Shown here: piece after piece, positions 31,001 through 42,216 of the stretch
Layout: every line of letters starts with the position of its first letter
Position numbering within the stretch: position 1 is the first letter of the stretch
DNA from: Aegilops tauschii subsp. strangulata
Taxonomy: Eukaryota > Streptophyta > Magnoliopsida > Poales > Poaceae
Length of the DNA: 64,000 bases
Direction: 5' to 3'
Assembly: GCF_002575655.3 (NCBI RefSeq)
Contig: NC_053040.3
Location: 151,901,148-151,965,147, forward strand
Made by a program: the position numbers and the translations under genes
The notes under the pieces: generated by a model
Told to the model about the DNA's origin: nothing
Databases searched by the model: none
What the model saw: only the letters and a program-made list of their open reading frames with translations

Positions 31001-31680
31001 GCTCCCCGTTTATTTTGATATCTTCCTAGAGAAAACCAAGTTGAACGATGGAAGTAGCAATGATGCAGACTAGGTCCGTGATCTGAGGATTATCCTCATT
31101 GCTGCACAGAAGTATTATGTCCTTGATGCACTGCTAGGTGACAGAACTATTGCAGGAGCAAATACAGACGTTATGAACGTTTGACATGCTCGGTATGATG
31201 ACTACTTGATAGTTTAGTGCACCATGCTTTACGGCTTAGAACCGGGACTTCAAAAATGTTTTGAACGACATGGAGCATATGAGATGTTCCAAGAGTTGAA
31301 ATTTGTATTTCAGACTCATGCCCATGTTAAGAGGTATGAGACCTCTGACAAGAACTTTGCCTACAAGATGGAGGAGAATAGCTCAGCTAGTGAGCATGTG
31401 CTTCGTGATGAACTAAAATATGCAAGGGATAACGGAAACAATTCCCAAGCTCTTAGCGATGCTGAAATCGGCGAAGGTAGAAATCAAGAAAAAGCATCAA
31501 GTGTTGATGGTTGACAAGACCACTAGTTTCTAGTAAAAGGGCAAGGGAAAGAAAGGGAACTTCAAGAAGAATGGCAAGCAATTTGCCACTCCCATGAAGA
31601 AGCCCAAAGCTAGACCCAAGCCTGAAACTGAGTGCTTCTACTGCAAAGTTAATGGTCACTAGAAGTGGAACAGTTCTAGA
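31001..31680 (+). pseudogene. gag remnant of Copia A
   Basis: Degenerate capsid gene. Recognisable parts are MLYGLEPGLQKCFERHG and AYEMFQELKFVFQTHA (31224 on), matching the intact-looking gag of Copia B (AYEMFQELKLIFQANA). The zinc knuckle near 31630 reads ECFYCK, then NGH-stop-K (TGG to TAG), and the last Cys is Ser. The frame is broken in several places and the gag start is not readable. Confidence 0.85.
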
Positions 31681-32833
31681 TACTTGGTGGATAAGAAGGA
31701 TGGCAAAGTGAACAAAGGTATATTTGATATACATGTTATTGATGTGTACTTTACTAGTGTTTATAGCAACCCTTCGGTATTTAATACTAGTTCAGTTGCT
31801 AAGAGTAGTAACTCGAAACGGGAGTTGCAAAATAAACAGAGACTAGTTAAGGGCGAGGTGATGATGTGTGTTGGAAGTGATTCCAAGGTTGATAAGATCA
31901 CCATCGCACACTCCCTTTACCTTCGGGATTAGTGTTGAACCTAAAATAAATGTTATTTGGTGTTTGCGTTGAGCATGAAAATGATTGGATCATGTTTATT
32001 GCAATACGGTTATTCATTCAAGTCAAAGAATAATTGTTGTTCTATTTACATGAATAAAACCTTCCATGGTCATACACTCAATATAAATGGTTTATTGAAT
32101 CTCGATCGTAGTGATACACATATTCATAAATATTGAAGCCAAAAGATGCAAAGTTAATAATGATAGTGCAACTTATTTGTGGCACTGCCGTTTAGGTCAT
32201 ATTGGTGTAAAGCGCATGAAGAAACTCCATGCTGATGGGATTTTGGAATCACTTGATTATGAATCATTTGATGCTTGCGAACCATGCCTCATGGGCAAGA
32301 TGACTAAGACTCCATTTTTCGGAACAATGGAGCATGCAACTGACTTATTGGAAATAATACATACTGATGTATGCGGTTCGATGAGTGTTGAGGCTCGCGG
32401 CGGGTATCGTTATTTTCTGATCTACAGATGATTTGAGCAGATATGGGTATATCTACTTGATGAAACATAAGTCTGAAACATTTGAAAAGTTCAAAGAATT
32501 TCAGAGTGAAGTAGAAGATCATCGTAATAAGAAAATAAAGTTTCTACGATCTAACCGTGGAGGTGAATATTTGAGTTATGAGTTTGGTATTCATTTAAAA
32601 CAATGTGGAATAGTTTCGCAACTCACGCCACCTGGAACACCACAGCGAAATGGTGTGTCCGAACATCGTAACCGTACTTTATTAGATATGGTCGATCTAT
32701 GATGTCTCTTACCGATTTACCACTATCGTTTTGAGGTTATGAATTAGAGACAGCTACATTCACATTAAATAGGGCACCGTCTAAATCCGTTGAGACGACG
32801 CCGTATGAACTATGGTTTGGCAAAAAACCTAAG
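31681..32833 (+). pseudogene. Protease-integrase remnant of Copia A
   Basis: Aspartic protease motif is VFNTSSVA where copy B has VFDTGSVA: the catalytic Asp is Asn. Integrase HHCC zinc site is present (WHCRLGHIG..CEPCLMGK). The DDE triad shows HTDVCG, then RSNRGGEYL where copy B has RSDRGGEYL, so the second catalytic Asp is also Asn. Stops and frameshifts at about 31930, 32428 and 32700. Confidence 0.88.
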
Positions 32834-34560
32834 TTGTCATTTCTTAAAGTTTGGGGTTGCGATGCTTATGTGAAAAAGTTTCAGCCTGATAAGCTCGAAC
32901 CCAAATCGGAGAAGTGCATCTTCATAGGATACCCAAAAGAAAATGTTGGGTACACCTTCTATCACAGATCCGAAGGCAAGACATTCGTTGCTAAGAATAG
33001 ATCCTTTCTAGAGAAGGAGTTTCTCTCGAAAGAAGTGAGTGGGAGGAAAGTAGAACTTGATGAGGTAATTGTACCTTCTCCCGAATTGGAAAGTAGTTCA
33101 TCACAGAAATCACTTCCAGTGATTCCTACACCAATTAGTGAGGAAACTAATGATGATGATCATGAAAATTCATATCAAGTTACTACCGAACCTCGTAGGT
33201 CAACCAGAGTAAGATCCGCACCAGAGTGGTATGGTAATCCTGTTCTGGAAATCATGTTACTAGACCATGACGAACCTACGAACTATGAGGAAGTGATGAT
33301 GAGCCTAGATTCCGCGAAATGGCTTAAGGCCATAAAATCTGAGATAGGATCCATGTATGAGAACAAAGTATGGACTTTGGTTGACTTGTCCGATGATCGG
33401 CAATCCATAGAGAATAAATGGATCTTCAAGAGGAAAACGGACGGTGATGGTAGTGTTACTATCTACAAAGCTCGACTTGTCGCAAAAGGTTTTTGACAAG
33501 TTCAAGGTGTTGACTATGATGAGATTTTCTCACTCGTATCGATGCTTAAGTTTGTCCGAATCATGTTAGCAATTGCCGCATTTTATGAAATCTGGCAAAA
33601 TGGAAATCAAAACTGCATTCCTTAATGGATTTATTAAAGAAGAGTTGTATATGATGCAACCAGAAGGTTTTGTCAATCCTAAAGGTGCTAACAAAATGTG
33701 CAACCTCCAGCGATCCATCTATGGACTGGTGCAAGCATCTCGGAGTTGGAATATACGCTTTGATGGGTTGATCAAAGCATATAGTTTTATACAGACTTGC
33801 GGTGAAGCCTGTATTTACAAGAAAGTGAGTGGGAGCAATACAACTTTTCTGATAAGTATATGTGAATGACATATTGTTGATCGAAAATGATGTAGAATTT
33901 TTCTGGAAAGCATAAAGGAGTGTTTGAAAGGAGTCTTTTCAAAGAAAGACCTCAGTGAAGCTACTTACATATTGAGCATCAAGATCTATAGAGATAGATC
34001 AAGACGCTTGATAAGTTTTTTCAGTGAGTACATACCCTGGCAAGATTTTGAAGTAGTTCAAAATGGAACAGTCAAAGAAGAAGTTCTTGCCCGTGTTGCA
34101 AGGTGTGAAGTTGAGTAAGACTCAACGCACGACCACGGCAGAAGATAGAGAGAGAATGAAAGTCATTCCCTATGCCTCAGCCATAGGTTCTATAAAGTAT
34201 GCCATGATGTGTACCAGACCTATTGTATACCCTGCCCTGAGTTTGGCAAGGGAGTGCAATTTTGATCTAGGAGTAGATCACTGGACAGCGGTCAAAATTA
34301 TCCTTAGAGGACTAAGGAACTATTTCTCGGTTATGGAGGTGATAAAGAGTTCATCGTAAAAAGTTACGTCGATGCAAGCTTTGACACCGATCTGGATGAC
34401 TCTAGGTCACAATCCTGATACATATTGAAAGTGGGAGCAATTAGCTAAAGTAGCTCTGTGTAGAGCATTGTAGACATAGAAATTTGCAAAACACACACGG
34501 ATCTGAATGTGGCAGACCCGCTGACTAAACTTCTCTCACAAGCAAAACATGATCACACCT
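32834..34560 (+). pseudogene. Integrase C-term, RT and RNase H remnant of Copia A
   Basis: 32834-33496 is open (integrase C-terminus, then RT N-terminus: WKSEIG-like region and IENKWIFKRKTDG). RT motif A reads MEIKTAFLNG where copy B has MDVKTAFLNG (catalytic Asp to Glu). The YVDD box reads YVND at about 33860. RNase H is reduced to fragments (VADPLTK near 34510). Several stops. Non-functional. Confidence 0.88.
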
Positions 34561-34740
34561 TAAGTACTCTTTGGGTGTTAATCACATAGCGATGTGAACT
34601 AGATTATTGACTCTAGTAAACCCTTTGGGTGTTGGTCACATGACGATGTGAACTATGGGTGTTAATCACATGGTGATGTGAACTATTGGTGTTAAATCAC
34701 ATGGCGATGTGAACTATTGACTCTAGTGCAAGTGGGAGAC
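34561..34740 (+). other. Short repeats and polypurine tract of Copia A
   Basis: Three or four imperfect copies of 'gtgttaatcacatggcgatg tgaacta'-type 30-35 bp units (34576-34720), then the PPT 'aagtgggaga' just before the 3' LTR. Confidence 0.75.
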
Positions 34741-35474
34741 TGAAGGAAATATACCCTAGAGGCAATAATAAAGTTATTATTTATTTCCTTATTTCATGAT
34801 AAATGTTTATTATTCATGCTAGAATTGTATTAACCGGAAACTTAGTACATGTGTGAATACATACACAAACAGAGTGTCACTAGTATGCCTCTACTTGACT
34901 AGCTCGTTAATCAAAGATGGTTAAGTTTCCTAGCCATAGACATGAGTTGTCATTTGATGAACGGGATCACATCATTAGAGAATGATGTGATTGACAAGAC
35001 CCATCCGTTAGCTTAGCATTATGATCGTTGAGTTTTATTGCTATTGCTTTCTTCATGACTTATAAACGTTCCTCTGACTATGAGATTATGCAACTCCCGA
35101 ATACCGGAGGAACACTTAGTGTGCTATCAAACGTCACAACATAACTGGGTGATTATAAAGATGCTCTACAGGTGTCTCCGATGGTGTTTGTTGAGTTGGC
35201 ATAGATCGAGATTAGTATTTGTCACTCCGATTGTCGGAGAGGTATCTCTGGGCCCTCTCGGTAATGCACATCACTATAAGCCTTGCAAGCAATGTGACTA
35301 ATGAGTTAGTTGCAGGATGATGCATTAGGGGACAAGTAAAGAGACTTGCCGGTAACAAGATTGAACTAGGTATTGAGATACGACGATCGAATCTCGGGCA
35401 AGTAACATACCGATGACAAAGGGAACAACGTATGTTGTTATGCGGTTTGACCGATAAAGATCTTCATAGAATAT

Positions 35475-37122
35475 TGATGTCTACTACGCAACCTTCTTCT
35501 TGTAGACGTTGTTGGGCCTCCAAGTGCAGAGGTTTGTAGGACAGTAGCAAATTTCCCTCAAGTGGATGACCTAAGGTTTATCAATCCGTGGGAGGCGTAG
35601 GTTGAAGATGGTCTCTCTCAAACAACCCTGCAACCAAATAACAAAAAGTCTCTTGTGTCCCCAACACACCCAATACAATGGTAAATTGTATAGGTGCACT
35701 AGTTCGGCGAAGAGATGGTGATACAAGTGCAATATGGATGGTAGATGTAGGTTTTTGTAATCTGAAATTATAAAAACAGCAAGGTAACTAATGATAAAAG
35801 TGAGCACAAACGGTATTGCAATGCTAGGAAACAAGGCCTAGGGTTCATACTTTCACTAGTGCAAGTTCTCTCAACAATAATAACATAATTGGATCATATA
35901 ACTATCCCTCAACATGCAACAATGAGTCACTCCAAAGTCACTAATAGCGGAGGACAAACGAAGAGATTATGGTAGGGTACGAAACCACCTCAAGGTTATT
36001 CTTTCTGATCGATCTATTCAAGAGTTCGTACTAGAATAACACCTTAAGACACAAATCAACCAAAACCCTAATGTCACCTAGATACTCCAATGTCACCTCA
36101 AGTATCCGTGGGTATGATTATACGATATGCATCACACAATCTCAGATTAATCTATTCAACCAATAGAAAGAACTTCAAAGAGTGCCCCAAAGTTTCTACC
36201 GGAGAGTCAAGACGAAAACGTGTGCCAACCCCTATGCATAAGTTCACGAGGTCACGGAACCCGCAAGTTGATCACCAAAACATACATCAAGTAGATCACG
36301 TGATATCCCATTGTCACCACAGATAAGCACATGCAAGACATACATCAAGTGTTGTCAAATCCTTAAAGACTCAATTCGATAAGATAACTTCAGAGGGAAG
36401 ACTCAATCCATTACAAGAGAGTAGAGGGGGAGAAACATCATAAGATCCAACTATAATAGCAAAGCTCGCAATACATCAAGATCGTGCCAAATCAAGAACA
36501 CGAGAGAGAGAGAGAGAGAGAGAGATCAAACACATAGCTACTGGTACATACCCTCAGCCCCGAGGGTGAACTACTCCCTCCTCGTCATGGAGAGCGCTGG
36601 GATGATGAAGATGGCCACCGGTGAGGGTTCCCCCCTCCGGCAGGGTGCCGGAACAGGGTCCCGATTGGTTTTTCATGGCTACAAAGGCTTGCGGCGGCGT
36701 AACTCCCGATCTATTGTGTTCCCCGATGTTTTTAGGGTATATGGACATATATAGGCGAAAGAAGTCGGTCAGGGGAGCCACGAGGGGCCCACGAGGGTGG
36801 GGGCGCGCCCAGGGGGTAGGGCGCTCCTCCCTGCCTTGTGGCTTCCTCGAAGCTTCCCTGACGTCTACTCCAAGTCTCCTGGATTGCTTCCGTTCCAAAA
36901 ATAACTCTCCCGAAGGTTTCATTCCGTTTGGACTCCATTTGATATTCCTTTTCTTCGAAACACTGAAATAGGCAAGAAAACAGCAATTTGGTATGGGCCT
37001 CCGGTTAATAGGTTAGTCCCAAAAATAATATAAAAGTGTTTAGTAAAGCCCATAAACATCCAAAACAGATAATATAATAGCATGAATACTTCATAAGTTA
37101 TAGATACGTTGGAGACGTATCA
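35475..37122 (-). mobile_element. Solo LTR of a Gypsy-type element
   Basis: 1648 bp, target duplication AATAT (35470-35474, 37123-37127). On the minus strand it begins TGATACGTCTCCAACGTATC and ends GTAGACATCA. Contains a (GA)n tract at 36502-36525 and a GC-rich inverted repeat at 36788-36841. No internal region. Confidence 0.93.
36502..36525. repeat. (GA)n microsatellite
   Basis: About twelve GA units within the solo LTR. Confidence 0.9.
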
Positions 37123-38127
37123 AATATGTAGGAGCCAATATGAGCATCCAGGTTCCGCTATTGGTTATTGACCGGAGATGTGTCTCGGCCATGTCTACAT
37201 AGTTCTCGAACCCGTAGGGTCCGCACGCTTAACGTTTGATGACGATTTGTATTATGAGTTATGTGATTTGATGTACCGAAGGTTGTTCGGAGTCCCGGAT
37301 GAGATCATGGACATGAGGAGGAGTCTCGAAATGGTCGAGACATAAAGATTGATATATTGGAAGGTTATATTCGGACACCGGAAAGGTTCCGAAGTGTATC
37401 GGGCATTTTTCGGAGTACCAGGAGGTTACCGGAACCCCCCAGGGAGTCTATGGGCCTTATTGGGCCATAGTGCAGAAAGAGGGCAGCAAGCAAGGTGTGG
37501 TGCGCGCCCCCCTAGGCCCAAACCGAATTGGTTTAGGGTTTGGGGGGCGGCCCCCTCTTTCCTTCTCCCCTCCTCCTCTTTCCTCCTTCTCCTAGTAGGA
37601 ATAGGAAAGGGGGGCCAAACCTACTTGGAGTAGGATTGCCCCCCCTTGGCGCGCGCCTCCTCCTAGGCCAAACTTCTCCTCCCTCCCTCCTTTATATACA
37701 TGGGGAGGGGGCACCCCAAAGACACACCAAGATTTGTCTTAGCCGTGTGCGGTGCCCCCCTCCATAGTTACACACCTCGGTCATATCGTCGTAGTGCTTA
37801 GGCGAAGCCCTGCGCCGGTAACTTCATCATCACCGTCACCACGCTGTCGTGCTGACGGAACTCTCCCTCGGCCTCAACTGGATCAAGAGCTTGAGGGACG
37901 TCATCGAGCTGAACGTGTGCTGAACGCGGAGGTGCCGTACGTTCGGTACTTGGATCGGTTGGATCACGAAGACGTTCGACTACATCAACCACATTACTAA
38001 ACGCTTCCGCTTTCGGTCTACAAGGGTACGTGGACACACTCTCCCCGCTCGTTTCTATGCTTCTCCTAGATAGATCTTGCGTGATCGTAGACAAAATTTT
38101 TGAAATACTACGTTCCCCAACACGTAC

Positions 38128-38535
38128 ACCTATATAAGGGGAGGTAGGGGCCTCCCAAGTTGGCATCCAAAATATCTCAAGATCTCATACGAGACACCAA
38201 TCAATACAATCAGACATGCTGGATATATGGTATTACCTCCACCACGAGGGCCTAAACCTGGGTAAAAATCCATGGACTTGATGGACTCTGTCCTTGATGT
38301 CATCGATTTATAACATGACTGCATTCGATTTACGCATGGCGCACTCGATTTAGCCATCGAATCTACCTCTCGGCTTCAATTTGGAACTCGATTTAGGCAT
38401 ATTTGATTAGGGATCTAAGTGGTTCGAACGGGGTTGAGTAGGATTTTCACTCGCGGCAGTATAATCGAGCTTATACATCCATTCAAATCCAACCCAACAA
38501 GCTTAGAACCTAGCCGCAGCGAGCCTGGAGGATCT
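38128..38535 (+). other. Right part of the older LTR-like remnant
   Basis: Continues the sequence cut at 26269. Starts with the TATA-like 'cctatataagg' and has an R/U5-like tract ('ggtattacctccaccacgag','ggcctaaacctgggtaaaa'). Truncated by the LTR that begins at 38536. Confidence 0.45.
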
Positions 38536-40065
38536 TGATACGTCTTCAATGAATCTATAATTTTTGTATTGTTCCATGCTATTATAGTATCAATCTTGAA
38601 TGTTTTATATAACATTTTGTGGTATTTTATATCATTTTTAGGCTAACCTATTAACCCAGTGCCAAGTGCCAGTTTTTGTTTTCTGTTTGTTTTTGGTTTT
38701 CTTGGAAATCAGTACCAAACGGAGTCCAAACGCTATGAAACTTTTTGATGATTTTTTCTGGACTAAAGAGACCCTAGAAGCTTCGAGAGGAGACCAGACG
38801 AGAAGCGAGGAGACGGCAAGGCAACAAGGCACGCCCTGATGCCTTGTGGGCTCCTCGTGGCTCCGTCTGACCTAACTCCACCTCTATAAATTCTCTAAAA
38901 TCGGGAAACCAATAGAGAGCCACCCAAAAAACTTTTTTCACCGCCGCAAGTTTCTGTTCTTCCGCGATCCTATCTAGAGGCCTTTTCTGGTACTCTTCCG
39001 AAGGGGGGATCGATCATAGAGGGCTTCTAGATCATCCTTGCTGCTCTCCGATGATGCATGAATAGTTCACCACAGACTTACGGGTCCATAGCTAGTAGCT
39101 AGATGGCTTCTTCTCTCTCTTTGATCTTCAATGCAATGTTCTCCTCGATATTCTTGGAGTTCTATCCAATATAATATTCTTTTGCGCTGTGTTTGTTGGG
39201 ATCCGATGGATTGTGGATTTATGATCTGAATATTTATGAATATTAATTGAGTCTTCTCTGAACTCTTTTATGCATGATTGTTATAGCTTTGTATTTCTCT
39301 CTGATCTGTCTGTTTGGTTTGGCCAACTAGATTGATTTATCTTCAGTGGGAGAGGTGTTTTGTAGTGGGTTCAATCTCACGGTGCTTTATATCCCAGTAA
39401 GTAGGGGACAAGACACGTATTTGTATTGTTGCCATTAAGGATAAAACAACGGGGTTTATTCATATTGATTGTGTTTACTCTGTCTACATCATGCCATCTT
39501 GCTTAAGGCATTACTCTGTTTTATACTTAATATCCGAGATGCATGCTAGATAGCAGTTGATGGGTGGAGTAATAGTAGTAGATACAGGAAGGAGTCGGTC
39601 TACTTGTCTCGGACGTGATGCCTATATACATGATCATTACCTTGAATATCGTCATAACTATGCATTTTTCTATCAATTTCCCAACAGTAATTTGTTTACC
39701 CACCATATGCTATGTGTTCGAGAGAGAAGCCTCTAGTGAAAACTATGGCCCCCGGGTCTACTTTTATCATATATAAAAACACAAAAATACCTTGCTGTAA
39801 TTTTCTATTTTATTTTATCTTTATAATTTATCTATCTACCACTATGAGATTTCTTCCTTGCGGGTAACCACCAAGGGATTGACAACCCACTTGTTTGCGT
39901 TGGGTGTAAGTATTTGCTTTTGAGTGTGCAGGTGCTGTTCACGAGGCTTTGTGTGATTCTCCTACTGGATTGATGACCTTGGTTCTTAACTGAGGGAAAT
40001 ACTTATCTCTATTGTACTGCGTCATCCTCTCCTCTTCGGGGAAATCCCAACGTAACTCACAAGTA
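38536..40065 (+). mobile_element. Gypsy-type LTR (solo or truncated)
   Basis: About 1530 bp starting TGATACGTCTTCAATGAATC. The 3' end near 'acgtaactcacaagtag' is only approximate. No PBS, internal region or target duplication could be matched. It is related to but distinct from the solo LTR at 35475 ('caaacggagtccaaacg', 'acctattaaccca' shared). It is diverged and probably old. Confidence 0.75.
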
Positions 40066-40680
40066 GAAAATCCCTGACCACAAGGGCATTTCATGGCAGC
40101 CTAGCTGAGGATCCCTGACCACCATCTCCACGGCTTCAGCATTATCAGCATCCTCATCCTCGTTGTCATCCAGAAGGATGGTGGTCGGCACCACAACATC
40201 GACCGCCTGGTCAGCAGGAGTCCTGATAGACATGTACTTGGCCCACCTAGCTCTCTGACCTGGATCAGCCGATTCAGCCTCATTCTTCACCACAGTAGTA
40301 TGTCATGTGACATAGCGCCTTTCGTTGGATCATGTATCAGCCTCTTCAATTCCGTCTTCGCCGCCTTCAACAGCACAACGTCTGCCTCTTTATGCAGCTC
40401 GCCCATGCTCTTGAACCAAGAGCACACCTCCATTGACTCACGAACTTCATGTTGTCACTGAGCGAGCACCCAAGGATGAATGCCCTCCATCCAGGATTGT
40501 TGGGGAAGAGGCTGGGAAAGGGGGAGGGGTTCGTGTCAGTGGAGCGGTGGTGAGACACACACACACAGGGGGGAGGGGGAGAGAGTTGTGGAAGAGGAGA
40601 CGGTAGAAGACAGAGAGAGATGAGTTGAAGATGTAGTGTGGTGGTAGATAAGTAGGGGCTTTGGAGGTTCAAGCAGTAGG
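40066..40680 (-). pseudogene. Unidentified coding relic
   Basis: Minus-strand frames switch once. One reads MEVCSWFKSMGELHKEADVV and ends DPTKGAMSHDILLW-stop (40440-40290). The next reads KNEAESADPGQRARWAKYM and ends in an acidic tail (LLDDNEDEDADNAE, down to ~40090). Together they look like one frameshifted, charged helical protein. I do not recognise it. Upstream (40500-40680) is low-complexity with an (AC)n and a G-rich run. Confidence 0.35.
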
Positions 40681-40803
40681 TAGGTGGTTGACATGAATGA
40701 ATGCTTAAGATGAAGTGTAATAGATTTTTTGCATACTTCCATTGATGTTGTTCGTATGTGGATTACATTTTGTCCCTCCATTCACCTCAGGTTCTTATAT
40801 TCG

Positions 40804-41110
40804 ATGCAGATCGACAATGGTGCTTCGAGGAACTCCTCCGAGGGCTAGGAGGCTGTGACTGACAAGAAGGGCAAGGAGGTGGTCGAGCTCGACAGCGCTC
40901 CCAAGAGGCCAAAGAACTATGACCATGTCCATGAGGATGCCGACCCAAGCCACTTCTACATGATCATCCTTGTACCCCAAGCTGGAGTGTCTTCCAGTGA
41001 CTATCGAGTTCACCAAAGCACTTGATCGTCGTCCCAGAGGAATTCATGCTAACAACAAGGATCGGTTACGCTTAGAGGGTGACGGTCCGAACACTGCATC
41101 TGCCTAGAAC
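40804..41110 (+). pseudogene. B3 DNA-binding domain relic
   Basis: Three frames in sequence recover a REM-like B3 start. Frame 1 begins MQIDNGASRNSSEG, has TAG, then KKGKEVVELDSAPKRPKNYD and HFYMIILVPQ. Frame 2 gives KLECLPVTIEFTKALDR. Frame 3 gives VPEEFMLTTRIGYA-stop-RVTV. Motif order (FYMIIL, LPV..EFTK, PEEF.L.T..G..RV.V) is that of plant B3 domains. Two frameshifts and two stops make it non-functional. No remaining exons were found nearby. Confidence 0.6.
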
Positions 41111-41350
41111 AGAGCTGCAACCAAATACAATGTGTGCGTTTCTACTAAGCCATGTTGGAGGGGATGCAAGCAAACAACAGAACATGTGTTTTTTGCCCGT
41201 TTTCACTCAGCCGGGCTGAGTCAGGCTACATATGTAAAGTGCCCAAAATCTATGCATTCTACCAAATGCGCCCTTGGTGCACCTCCCACAGGCCACGATC
41301 TCACCGACGGAATGACTTCCACAACCTCGTAATCTTGTGCCCAGTAGTTA

Positions 41351-41742
41351 AGGCATCTCCAAGGGAGACCCTTGAAGCTCCGGTATATGTCTGGGTTGTA
41401 ATGTCTGAACCGCTTGTAGCAACTTTTGTCATTTAATGGAGACTCCATCGATCCGCGAAGTTGTCCGGATGTCCGTTTTCCGACAAAACCAAGACAAACA
41501 TGGGGGTTATACCGGTGTCCGAACATCCACTTGACCAACAAAAAGCCACCACGTGACCCTCCTCTCTTTTCTCTCTCCGCACATGCATAGTCCCCTCCTC
41601 TCTCTCTCCTTCCAACCGGATAAATAAGGATTAATTCGTGACAAGGGTTGAATGTCTCTCTCCCGCATCATACCCGTGGACCATGTGCGGACATAAAAAC
41701 GGACAAATACCGGAGCTATTTGCCGTCTCCCTTGAGATGCCC
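41351..41742. mobile_element. Tourist/Harbinger-like MITE
   Basis: 392 bp. Inverted ends AGGCATCTCCAAGGGAG(A) and (T)CTCCCTTGAGATGCC with 3 bp duplication TTA (41348-41350, 41743-41745), as expected for PIF/Harbinger. Interior is GC-mixed without a frame. Confidence 0.75.
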
Positions 41743-41828
41743 TTAGTTCTTTTGTAAGACCGTGTGCCCTACAACCGTGGATGGGTTTCTTTACCCTCTC
41801 TTCTTTCAATATTTGATCCGCATGCTTG

Positions 41829-41934
41829 TGCTTATTTTAGAAGAGAAAAATCATGATAGGAGCAAATATACTGCTCAGAAATGCTTATTTTAGAGGAGAA
41901 AAATCATGATAAGAGCAAATATACTGCTCAGAGA
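41829..41934. repeat. 53 bp tandem duplication
   Basis: Two copies starting TGCTTATTTTAGA.GAGAAA and ending ATATACTGCTCAGA, three or fewer mismatches. Confidence 0.9.
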
Positions 41935-42216
41935 TACGGTACATAAAGAGTTAATTAAGGTAAAACGAGGCGATATTATATTGTCAAAGTTTCGAAGTGT
42001 TGAGATCGCGCGAAACATGTCCTAGCTAGTCTGTTATAAGTAGTTTATCCAACCTGCAGGCTTCAGAGCTAGCATGCCACGTCGGCGCCTCGGCGGCGGC
42101 AACAGCGTAGCTTCGACTAGGTCCTGCCGGCCGGATGAAGACGTGGGCGTCACAGCGAGACACGGCCGACGCGCCCGGCCTACCGTTAGGACTTAGTAAC
42201 GCGAGCATGTACGAAG

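Larger units (their letters stand above)
26270..38122 (+). mobile_element. Copia retrotransposon A, full length with nested insertions
   Basis: The 5' LTR (26270-27985) and 3' LTR (34741-38122, interrupted) are in direct orientation, with a 5 bp target duplication CGTAC (26265-26269, 38123-38127), a PBS and a PPT. The order gag, protease, integrase, RT, RNase H makes it Copia. The protein remains resemble the Angela/BARE lineage. Two solo LTRs have inserted inside it. All coding parts are broken. Copia element B at 57761 is the same family in the opposite orientation. Confidence 0.95.
34741..38122 (+). repeat. 3' LTR of Copia A, split by a solo LTR
   Basis: Segments 34741-35474 and 37128-38122 together give about 1729 bp, co-linear with the 5' LTR. 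Ends CCCCAACA. TATA core 'TTTATATACA' at about 37690. The junction 'gaatat/gtaggagcc' in the 5' LTR shows the uninterrupted site. Confidence 0.95.
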
